Positions 1-6,156 of a stretch of DNA of 34,324 nt are shown piece after piece (position 1 is the first letter of the stretch; every line of letters starts with the position of its first letter). Source of the DNA: an uncultured Actinomycetes bacterium (GTDB lineage Bacteria; Actinomycetota; Actinomycetes; Actinomycetales; Microbacteriaceae); the NCBI GenBank assembly GCA_903920435.1, contig CAIXMB010000109.1, forward strand, positions 1 to 34,324, written 5' to 3'. A program made the translations under genes and the position numbers. The notes below the pieces were generated by a model. That model saw only the letters and a list, made by a program, of their open reading frames with translations, made no database searches and was not told the origin of the DNA.

Positions 1-789
1 GTCACCCGTGAGTGCCACCCCGCCGAAGCCGACGATGGCGACGACGGCGCCGATGCGCAGGCTGCGGATCCACACCGAGTGGTCGACGCGGTCGCGGCCC
101 GGGATGGCGAGGTTCTCGCCGACGACCACGCGGCCCGTGGCATCCACGGTGTCGATGCCGTCGCGCCGGCGCTGCCAGAGCTGGTACCACGAGATGCCGA
201 CGAGGAAGGCCGCGCCGACCGCGAGGGCGCCCATGATGGTGTGCGAGTAGGCGGTGAGCGCCGTGTTGTTCGTGAGCACCGCCCAGATGTCGGTGAGCAC
301 GGGGCGGCCGTCGACGAGCTCGACGCCTACCGGGTGCTGCATCCACGAGTTGGCGACGATGATGAAGAACGCGCTCACGATGCTGCCGAGCACGGCGATC
401 CACAGGGTCGCGAGGTGCAGCTTCTTGGGCAGCCGGTTCCAGCCGAAGATCCACAGGCCGAGGAACGTCGACTCGAAGAAGAAGGCGAGCAGCCCCTCCA
501 TGGCCAGCGGGGCGCCGAAGACGTCGCCGACGTAGCGGGCGTACTCGCTCCACGCCATGCCGAACTGGAATTCCTGCACGAGGCCGGTGACGACACCGAC
601 GATGAAGTTGATCAGGTAGAGCTTGCCCCAGAACTTGGTCATGCGCAGGTACCGCTCGTTGCCGGTGCGCACCCACATGGTCTGCATGATGGCGACCATC
701 GGGCCGAGGCCCAGGGTGAGCGGCACCATGACGAAGTGGTACACCGTCGTGATTCCGAATTGCCAGCGGGCGATGTCGAGCGGGTCCAC
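1..789 (-). CDS. cydA: Cytochrome bd ubiquinol oxidase subunit I, 3' end cut by the window edge
   Basis: This is the N-terminal 263 residues of CydA, the haem-bearing subunit of the high-affinity bd-type quinol oxidase in the cytoplasmic membrane, which reduces O2 to water. The GTG start at 789 follows a clear AAGGAG site and gives the family N-terminus MDPLDIARWQFG. H18 (in VYHF) fits the haem b595 ligand and H183 (in YSHTIMGA) the haem b558 ligand; E98 (AMEGL) and E107 (FFFES) match the conserved acidic pair of the proton/haem site. Several membrane helices are evident, and the QWQRRRDG-like stretch near residue 205 is a loop. The gene diverges from a blaI-like gene across a 160-bp gap rich in palindromes, suggesting controlled expression. 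cydB would be expected further left, outside the window. Confidence 0.96.
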   Translation of the reverse strand, partial: MDPLDIARWQFGITTVYHFVMVPLTLGLGPMVAIMQTMWVRTGNERYLRMTKFWGKLYLINFIVGVVTGLVQEFQFGMAWSEYARYVGDVFGAPLAMEGLLAFFFESTFLGLWIFGWNRLPKKLHLATLWIAVLGSIVSAFFIIVANSWMQHPVGVELVDGRPVLTDIWAVLTNNTALTAYSHTIMGALAVGAAFLVGISWYQLWQRRRDGIDTVDATGRVVVGENLAIPGRDRVDHSVWIRSLRIGAVVAIVGFGGVALTGD

Positions 790-823
790 GGTTCTCCTTA
801 TGGGCATGGGACTGGCGAGTGCC

Positions 824-872
824 GGGACAAGACTCCCGTGCCGGCTGTGGCACCGGTAGGGACCAACGTCCC
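824..872. promoter_or_regulatory. Two GGGAC-type palindromes upstream of cydA (DevR/DosR-like)
   Basis: At 859-872 lies GGGAC-CAAC-GTCCC, a perfect 5-4-5 inverted repeat. At 824-837 lies a weaker relative, GGGAC-AAGA-CTCCC. The actinobacterial hypoxia regulator DevR/DosR binds palindromes with the core GGGACTWWAGTCCC, so these resemble its boxes, and a low-oxygen oxidase is a sensible target. The resemblance is by eye; the centre of each site departs from consensus and the two centres are 35 bp apart. No DevR homologue is in the window. Confidence 0.4.
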
Positions 873-880
873 GCTTCGAT

Positions 881-941
881 TTCTACTGCTTGTAGAATTA
901 GTTCTACACCCGGGTAGAAATTATTTCTACTGTGCGTAGAA
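881..941. promoter_or_regulatory. Three BlaI-type operators between cydA and blaI-like gene
   Basis: Three inverted repeats of TTCTAC and GTAGAA stand at 881-897 (5-base spacer), 902-919 (6-base spacer) and 925-941 (5-base spacer). Centres are about 22 bp apart, two helical turns, so all would face the same side of the DNA. BlaI/MecI proteins bind TACTACA/TGTAGTA-type dyads, which share the CTAC/GTAG core. The last repeat overlaps a TAGAAT -10 element (937-942) that ends 7 nt before the ATG at 950, so repressor bound here would block its own gene and possibly cydA. Binding is inferred. Confidence 0.75.
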
Positions 942-949
942 TGGTCGGC

Positions 950-1294
950 ATGGCAACCCTGGGCGAGCTCGAGCGATCGATCATGGAGCTCCTGTGGGCG
1001 ACCGACGACAACCTCTCGGCCTATGACCTGCAGGAGGAGCTCGCCGACCGGAAGCTGGCGTCGACGACGATCCTCACGGTGCTCTCCCGCCTCGAGAACA
1101 AGGGTTTCGTGACGCGGTCGAGGGATGCGCGTCCGCACCGGTACAGCGCGGCGGCAACCCGCGAGGAGCACATGGCCGACCTCATGCACGAGGTGCTGGG
1201 CGGGGCATCCGACCGCACGGCGGTTCTGGAGCGCTTCGTCGGCCAGGTCAGCCCCGAGGAAGCCGCTACCCTCCGCCGACTCCTCGGGCAGTGA
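950..1294 (+). CDS. BlaI/MecI-family transcriptional repressor
   Basis: A 114-residue winged-helix repressor of the BlaI/MecI/CopY family. It begins MATLGELERSIMELLW, the typical first helix, and continues with an HTH region (AYDLQEELADRKLASTTILTVLSRLENKGFV) and a C-terminal dimerisation segment. I chose the ATG at 950, not the in-frame GTG at 932, because the protein then starts at the family N-terminus and a TAGAAT -10 box lies 7 nt upstream, implying a leaderless mRNA. It overlaps the next gene, an M56 protease, by 4 nt (GTGA), the usual BlaI-BlaR pairing. It probably represses its own operon, and perhaps cydA, through the three repeats upstream. The signal that relieves repression is not evident. 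Confidence 0.93.
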   Translation: MATLGELERSIMELLWATDDNLSAYDLQEELADRKLASTTILTVLSRLENKGFVTRSRDARPHRYSAAATREEHMADLMHEVLGGASDRTAVLERFVGQVSPEEAATLRRLLGQ

Positions 1295-2214
1295 TCGCCC
1301 CGCTCGCGCTCGCGGCCCTCGCGGTCGCGCTCGCGTGGCCCGTTCCCCTCCTCCTGGCGCGCGCCGGATGGCCCGCCCGCTCGCCCGCGGCCGCCCTCGT
1401 GCTGTGGCAGGCCATTGCGATCGCGGGAGGGCTGTCGATGATCGGCGCCCTGCTGACCTTCGGCCTCGCGCCGTTCGGCCCCGACCTGCTCACGGCCACG
1501 CGCAACCTCGTCACCGGCGAGGTCGACCGGATCGAGTCGTGGAACGCCCTCGCGCTCTGCGGCGCGGCCCTCCTCACCGGCCACCTCGTGCTCAACCTCG
1601 TGCTCACGGTCGTGCGCTCCGAACGGCAGCGCCGTCGGCACGAGCAACTCGTGCGGCTGCTCAGCTCACCCCACGAGTCGGGGGCGCGCCTCATCGACAG
1701 CCCCGCACCGGTCGCCTACTGCCTGCCCGGCGCGCTCAGTTCGATCACGGTCGTCTCCGCCGGCCTGCTCGACCTGCTGGACGAGGGCGAATTGCGGGCC
1801 GTCGTCGAGCACGAGAAGGCGCACGTCACCCAGCGGCACGACGTCGTGCTCGTCGCGTTCCGCGCCTGGTACGCGTCGCTGCCGTGGTTCCCCATCGCGT
1901 TCCGCGCCCAGCGCGAGGTGGGGATGCTCGTGGAGATGCTCGCCGACGACACCGCGCGCCGCGCAGTCCCGGACGGCGTGCTCGCGCGCGCGATCGTGCT
2001 CGTCGGGGCCGGACAGGATCGTCCGCTCGCCGAACCCGAGGCCGCGGAGTGGGGTGGCGAGGCATCCGTCACCGAGCTCGGGGCGCGACTGGCCCGGCTC
2101 GGGCGCGCGCCGCTGCCGCGCGCCGTGGAGTCCCTCGTGGTGGCCGCTGCCGTGCTCCTACTCGCGGTGCCGACGGTGCTGCTCGCCCTGCCCGTCGCGC
2201 GGGCACTGCTGTAG
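1291..2214 (+). CDS. M56-family membrane metalloprotease (BlaR1-like, no sensor domain)
   Basis: A 307-residue integral membrane zinc protease of family M56. It has hydrophobic helices near residues 3-24, 34-60 and 86-108, a cytoplasmic protease domain with HEKAH (HEXXH) at 174-178, and a final helix near 281-305. The downstream acidic run EMLADDTA fits the third zinc-ligand region. The GTG start overlaps the upstream BlaI-type gene by 4 nt, so translation is probably coupled. In BlaR1/MecR1 the protease cleaves BlaI/MecI when a beta-lactam acylates a C-terminal penicillin-binding domain; that domain is absent here. The protein could therefore cleave the BlaI-like partner in response to some other signal. 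Substrate and signal are inference. Confidence 0.9.
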   Translation: MIAPLALAALAVALAWPVPLLLARAGWPARSPAAALVLWQAIAIAGGLSMIGALLTFGLAPFGPDLLTATRNLVTGEVDRIESWNALALCGAALLTGHLVLNLVLTVVRSERQRRRHEQLVRLLSSPHESGARLIDSPAPVAYCLPGALSSITVVSAGLLDLLDEGELRAVVEHEKAHVTQRHDVVLVAFRAWYASLPWFPIAFRAQREVGMLVEMLADDTARRAVPDGVLARAIVLVGAGQDRPLAEPEAAEWGGEASVTELGARLARLGRAPLPRAVESLVVAAAVLLLAVPTVLLALPVARALL

Positions 2215-2216
2215 CC

Positions 2217-2642
2217 TCAGGCGGCGAACCAGTACTCGCGCAACCACTCGAGGAACTGCTGCGCTTCGTTCTCGGCGTGCTCGATGCGGGCGCGACCGGT
2301 GCGAGCGCCGAAGAAGTCGTTGAAGCCGTCGAGCTGCTTCGTCGCGCTGTCGGAGAGCGTCTGGAACCCCATTGTCCACTCGGGGAATTGGCGCGCACCG
2401 ATCTGCTTCTCGCTGAGCTTCTGCACGCCGGCGTGCCGCTCGTCGCCGTCGATGATGGCGAGCCGGCGGAGCACGGCGTCGTCCGGCCCCTCGAGCACCT
2501 GGATGAACCTGCCCCGGTGGTACAGCAACGCGCCCGTGAGGCCGTCGCGCACGTTGTTCGCGCGCGACGTCGTCAGGATCTGCGCGATGTCGTCGTCAGA
2601 CATCTCGCGCGTTGCCGCGCTCACGTACGCGATAGATAACAA
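2217..2642 (-). CDS. BLUF-domain blue-light sensor, single domain
   Basis: A 141-residue protein consisting of one BLUF domain, which binds FAD and shifts its hydrogen-bond network on blue-light absorption. Hallmark residues are present: Y6 (SIAYVS), N29/N30 (SRANN), Q48 (RFIQVLEG), and W89 and M91 (EWTMGF). The TTG start at 2642 is chosen because GGGGAGAAG precedes it at good spacing and it puts the flavin-contacting Tyr at its normal distance from the N-terminus; an open frame continues upstream but lacks homology. After residue 100 there is only a short helical tail (DGFNDFFGARTG...EWLREYWF), so no output domain is fused. It lies 79 nt downstream of lldD on the same strand and is convergent with the M56 gene, 2 nt apart. 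Its partner is unknown. Confidence 0.9.
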   Translation of the reverse strand: MLSIAYVSAATREMSDDDIAQILTTSRANNVRDGLTGALLYHRGRFIQVLEGPDDAVLRRLAIIDGDERHAGVQKLSEKQIGARQFPEWTMGFQTLSDSATKQLDGFNDFFGARTGRARIEHAENEAQQFLEWLREYWFAA

Positions 2643-2721
2643 GGCTTCTCCCCGGTGTGCTGTAGAACGATCCTCACCCACGAGGTCGGCAGCGAGAACA
2701 CCCAGTACAGGGGCTGTGCAT

Positions 2722-4002
2722 TCAGCTTGCGCTGCGTGCACGCTTCACGGGCGCCTCGAACGACGCTGGCACCGCGCGCGGCGCCAGCCGCTGCAGCTGG
2801 GTAACGTGCCGGGGCTCGAGCTCGGCGATGTTCGCGACCTCCAGCAGCTTCATGGTGCGCACGATCTGGTCGGAGAGGATCTGGATCGTGCGGTCCACTC
2901 CGGCGCGCCCGCCCGCCATGAGGCCGTAGAGGTAGGCGCGGCCGATGAGGGTGAACTTCGCACCGAGCGCAATCGACGCCACGATGTCTGCGCCGTTCAT
3001 GATGCCGGTGTCGACCCACACCTCGGTGTCGTTGCCGACCTCGCGCACGACCTCGGGGAGCAGGTGGAACGGGATGGGCGCGCGGTCGAGCTGTCGGCCG
3101 CCGTGGTTGGAGAGCAGGATGCCGTCGACGCCCAGGTCGGCGAGGCGCTTCGAGTCCTCGACGTTCTGCACGCCCTTGATGACGATCTTGCCGGGCCACA
3201 TGGCGCGGATGATCTTCAGGTCGTCGAAGTTGATCGACGGGTCCATCGCCGAGTCGAGCAGCTCGCCCACGGTGCCGCCGGTGGTGGCGAGGGAGGCGAA
3301 CTCGAGCGGGGGAGTGGTGAGGAAGTCCCACCACCACCACGGTCGCGGGATGGCGTTGATGATCGTGCCGAGCGTGAGCTGCGGCGGGATCGAGAAGCCG
3401 TTGCGCTTGTCGCGCAGGCGAGCGCCGGCGACCGGGGTGTCGACGGTGAACATGAGGGTGTCGAATCCGGCGGCCGCGGCGCGCTCGACGAGGCCGTACG
3501 AGATCTCGCGCTGCCGCATCACGTACAGCTGGAACCAGTTGCGGCCCTCGGGGTTGGCAGCCTTCACGTTCTCGATGGTCGTCGTGCCCAGGGTCGAGAG
3601 CGTGAACGGGATGCCCGCCGCCCCCGCCGCCCCGGCGCCGGCGGTCTCGCCCTCGGTCTGCATGAGGCGGGTGAATCCGGTCGGCGCGATGCCGAAGGGC
3701 ATGGCCGACGTGCCGCCGAGCACTGTCGTGGTCGTGTCGAGCTTCGAGACGTCGCGCAGGATCGACGGGTGGAACTCGATGTCCTCGAATGCCTGCCGCG
3801 CACGGGAGAGCGAGAGCTCGCCCTCGGCCGAGCCGTCCGTATAGTCGAATGCGGCCTTGGGGGTGCGGCGCTTGGCGATATCGCGCAGGTCGTAGATGGT
3901 CAGCGCCGAGTCGAGGCGGCGTTTCTTGCCGTCGAGCTGCGGTGCCTTGAACTTCATCAGCTTGGCGAGCTCGACGGGGTTGGGGAACTGGCGCTTAACC
4001 AC
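2722..4002 (-). CDS. lldD: FMN-dependent L-lactate dehydrogenase (alpha-hydroxy-acid oxidase family)
   Basis: A 426-residue FMN (beta/alpha)8-barrel enzyme of the lactate dehydrogenase/glycolate oxidase family. It is expected to oxidise L-lactate to pyruvate and feed electrons to the respiratory quinone pool or O2. The active-site signature SNHGGRQLD spans 298-306 with catalytic H300; K276 (IVIKGV) fits the FMN-contacting lysine, and the FMN-binding IAPTGF and [10 protein letters not shown]...GRAYLYG segments are present. A run of four tryptophans (222-225) lies in the mobile loop region. The GTG start at 4002 overlaps the stop of the GntR gene by 8 nt, so the two are co-translated. Other 2-hydroxy acids (mandelate, glycolate) are possible, but a lactate-type regulator and a lactate-producing rhamnose pathway nearby favour lactate. 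Confidence 0.9.
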   Translation of the reverse strand: MVKRQFPNPVELAKLMKFKAPQLDGKKRRLDSALTIYDLRDIAKRRTPKAAFDYTDGSAEGELSLSRARQAFEDIEFHPSILRDVSKLDTTTTVLGGTSAMPFGIAPTGFTRLMQTEGETAGAGAAGAAGIPFTLSTLGTTTIENVKAANPEGRNWFQLYVMRQREISYGLVERAAAAGFDTLMFTVDTPVAGARLRDKRNGFSIPPQLTLGTIINAIPRPWWWWDFLTTPPLEFASLATTGGTVGELLDSAMDPSINFDDLKIIRAMWPGKIVIKGVQNVEDSKRLADLGVDGILLSNHGGRQLDRAPIPFHLLPEVVREVGNDTEVWVDTGIMNGADIVASIALGAKFTLIGRAYLYGLMAGGRAGVDRTIQILSDQIVRTMKLLEVANIAELEPRHVTQLQRLAPRAVPASFEAPVKRARSAS

Positions 4003-4597
4003 GGGTGGTCCTTTCGAGGAGGGCGTCGCGCGCGTACTCGATGTGCTCGCGTGTGAGTCGGGCGGCGGAGGCGGGGTCGCCGGCGGTGAGCGCGTCGAGT
4101 ATGCGCTGGTGCTGCGCCGCCATGTCTGAAGCGGAGACGAGGTGCTCGGCGTGCACTTGCCCGATGCACAGCTCGATCTCGCCGAGCAGGAGGTTGTGCA
4201 TCCGTGTCAGCCGCGGACTGGACTGGCCCGCGACGAGCGCCCGATGGAACGCAATGTCGTCGGCGGCCGAGTCCCCCGACCCGCGGGCGGTGACGGGCAC
4301 GGTGGTGAGCGCCGCAACAGCAGCCGACTCGATGATGGCGCGCGCCTCGAAGAGGTCGATGATGTCGTCGCGGCCGAGCACCGGCACCCGCGCAGCCTGG
4401 TGCGCCTCGCGCCGCAGGATCCCCTCGGCGACGAGCCGTTCGATGGCGAGCCGCGCGGTCGGGCGGGCGACACCGAAGCGCACAGCTACCGCGGACTCCG
4501 TGATCGTCGAACCGGGCTGGTCGCGCTGCGCGATGATGTCGGCGCGCAGTTGTTCTGCGATCGCGTCGGGACGCACGGCAGCACTGTCGAGGCTCAT
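3995..4597 (-). CDS. GntR-family regulator, FCD subfamily, likely lactate-responsive
   Basis: A 200-residue GntR regulator. An N-terminal winged helix (about residues 8-70, with [30 protein letters not shown]) is followed by an all-helical FCD ligand domain with the motif [17 protein letters not shown], as in FadR and LldR. FCD proteins bind small acids, often through a metal. The ATG at 4597 is preceded directly by TTGT-N3-ACAA repeats and no clear ribosome site, suggesting a short or absent leader. It is transcribed with, and overlaps, lldD, so it most likely represses this operon until lactate binds. The ligand is inferred from context. Confidence 0.9.
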   Translation of the reverse strand: MSLDSAAVRPDAIAEQLRADIIAQRDQPGSTITESAVAVRFGVARPTARLAIERLVAEGILRREAHQAARVPVLGRDDIIDLFEARAIIESAAVAALTTVPVTARGSGDSAADDIAFHRALVAGQSSPRLTRMHNLLLGEIELCIGQVHAEHLVSASDMAAQHQRILDALTAGDPASAARLTREHIEYARDALLERTTRG

Positions 4598-4599
4598 GA

Positions 4600-4646
4600 T
4601 TGTCAAACAACATAGCAGATTGTTATACAATCTAGAACGCCGTTCT
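4600..4646. promoter_or_regulatory. Twin GntR/FCD-type operators plus an adjacent palindrome
   Basis: TTGT-CAA-ACAA lies at 4600-4610 and GATTGT-TAT-ACAATC at 4618-4632. Both match the TTGT-N3-ACAA shape bound by FadR/LldR-type GntR proteins, and their centres are 20 bp apart, close to two helical turns. They sit immediately upstream of the GntR start codon, so autoregulation of GntR-lldD is the simple reading. A third palindrome, AGAACG-C-CGTTCT, follows at 4634-4646 with no assigned binder. The rest of the gap to 4745 holds only the distant GAGAGTGC/GCACTCTC pair (4661-4716), which might form a long-looped hairpin after rhaB. Confidence 0.7.
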
Positions 4647-4745
4647 TCCGCGCCCTCCGTGAGAGTGCAGCGTCGATGGGTCACCGTGCAGGCGCAGGGC
4701 GCGTGTGCGCACTCTCGACCGAGGAGCGGGAGCTGAGTCGTTCGA

Positions 4746-6152
4746 CTAGCGCGTGGTGGGGAGGTACTGCCGCGGTGAGAAGGCCGCGGCGACGAGACCG
4801 CGCAGCGCCTCCAGCGATCCGTCGACGAGGCCGTGCGCGCGGGCCTGCACGAGCACGTTGCCGATGGCGGTCGCCTCAACGGGACCGGCGAGCACGGGCA
4901 TCCCGGAGCGGTCGGCGATGAGCTGGCAGAGCAGCTCGTTCTGCGATCCGCCACCCACGATGTGGATGACCGAGACGGTCTTGCCCGACAGCTCGGCGGC
5001 CGTGCGCACCGAGTCGACGAACGCGACGGCCAGGCTCTCGATGATGCTCCGGACGAACTCGACCGGGCTCCGGGGGGCCTGCACGCCATGGTCGCGGCAC
5101 CACTCCGCTATGCGTGCAGGCATCTCGCCCGGAGCCTGGAATGTGGGGTCGTCGGCGTCGAAGACCGCGACCGGTGTGGTGAGGGCGGAGGCCGCGGCGA
5201 GCAGGCCCGGCAGTTCGACGGAGGGGTCGGTGCGCTGCCAGTCGCGCACCGACTCGCTCAGGATCCAGAGGCCCATGACGTTGTGCAGGAACCGCACGCG
5301 GCCGTCGACGCCGCCCTCGTTGGTGAAGTTCGCCGCGCGCGAGGCCTCGGTGAGTACCGGATGCTCGAGCTCGACCCCCACGAGGCCCCAGGTGCCGCAG
5401 GAGATGTAGGCGAAGTCGGGGTTCGTCGCGGGCACGGCGACGACCGCCGACGCCGTGTCGTGGGATCCGACGGTGGTCACGACCATGGCGCTGTCGACGT
5501 CGACCTCCGGGCGCAGCGATCCGAGCGGCGTGCCGGGCGCGACGAGCTCGGGCAGCACGGCGCGGGGAAGCCCGAGCCTGCCGATGAGGGCGTGGTCCCA
5601 CTCGCCGGAGGTGATCGACATCAGTCCCGTCGTCGAGGCGTTGGTCTGCTCGGCGAACTGCTGGCCGGTGAGCCAGTAGTTGATGAGGTCGGGGATCAGC
5701 AGGAAGCCCTCGGCGAGGTCGAGTGTGCCCGCCTCACGGTCGGCCGCGAGCTGGTACAGGGTGTTGAACGAGAGGAACTGCAAGCCGTTCGCCGCGTAGA
5801 GGTCCGCCGGGCCCACGAGGGCGTGCGTGGCCTCGACGGCAGGCAGGTTGCGCTCGTCGCGGTAGTGGTACGGGGTGCCGAGCATCCGGCCACCGCGCAT
5901 GAGGGCGTAGTCGACGGCCCACGAGTCCACCGCCGCGCTGGAGATCGACGGCTCCTCCCGCACCGCGGCGCCGAGCCCGGCGACGACGTTGCGGTAGAGC
6001 TCGAGGATGTTCCAGTGCAGGCCGTCGATGGTGCGCACGGGCGTGTTGGGGAAGCGCGCGACGGGTCGCACGCTCAGCTCGTTGTGACCGACGTGGCCGA
6101 GCATCACTCGGCCGCTTGTCGCACCGAGGTCGATGGCGGCTACGGCAGTCAT
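4746..6152 (-). CDS. rhaB: Rhamnulokinase, FGGY family
   Basis: A 468-residue FGGY carbohydrate kinase that phosphorylates L-rhamnulose to L-rhamnulose 1-phosphate in the cytoplasm. The N-terminal phosphate-binding loop DLGATSGR is at 8-15, the sugar-binding VDSWAVDYAL at 75-84, the catalytic base is probably D232 in GSHDTAS, and adenine-site motifs CGTWGLVGVE and GGGSQNELLCQLIADRSG follow. ATSGR, rather than the TGTTSVR-type glycerol/xylulose kinase motif, is characteristic of RhaB. The ATG at 6152 follows AAGGTAGGAG and starts 4 nt after the stop of the bifunctional aldolase gene, so it is the last gene of the rhaI-aldolase-rhaB operon. It lacks overlap with the GntR/lldD unit but points the same way. 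Confidence 0.94.
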   Translation of the reverse strand: MTAVAAIDLGATSGRVMLGHVGHNELSVRPVARFPNTPVRTIDGLHWNILELYRNVVAGLGAAVREEPSISSAAVDSWAVDYALMRGGRMLGTPYHYRDERNLPAVEATHALVGPADLYAANGLQFLSFNTLYQLAADREAGTLDLAEGFLLIPDLINYWLTGQQFAEQTNASTTGLMSITSGEWDHALIGRLGLPRAVLPELVAPGTPLGSLRPEVDVDSAMVVTTVGSHDTASAVVAVPATNPDFAYISCGTWGLVGVELEHPVLTEASRAANFTNEGGVDGRVRFLHNVMGLWILSESVRDWQRTDPSVELPGLLAAASALTTPVAVFDADDPTFQAPGEMPARIAEWCRDHGVQAPRSPVEFVRSIIESLAVAFVDSVRTAAELSGKTVSVIHIVGGGSQNELLCQLIADRSGMPVLAGPVEATAIGNVLVQARAHGLVDGSLEALRGLVAAAFSPRQYLPTTR

Positions 6153-6156
6153 GCTC

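Noticed and set aside
2-1647. Long open frames antisense to the BlaI and M56 genes and in other frames of cydA
   Set aside because: They are arginine-rich, lack family motifs, and arise because GC-rich codons leave the shadow frames open. The assigned frames have clear homology and ribosome or promoter signals.
1291-2214. Classical beta-lactam sensor BlaR1
   Set aside because: No penicillin-binding domain or SxxK/SxN/KTG motifs are present, and the chain is only 307 residues.
4661-4716. GAGAGTGC/GCACTCTC pair as a terminator after rhaB
   Set aside because: The loop is 40 nt and there is no U-tract; noted in the intergenic description only.
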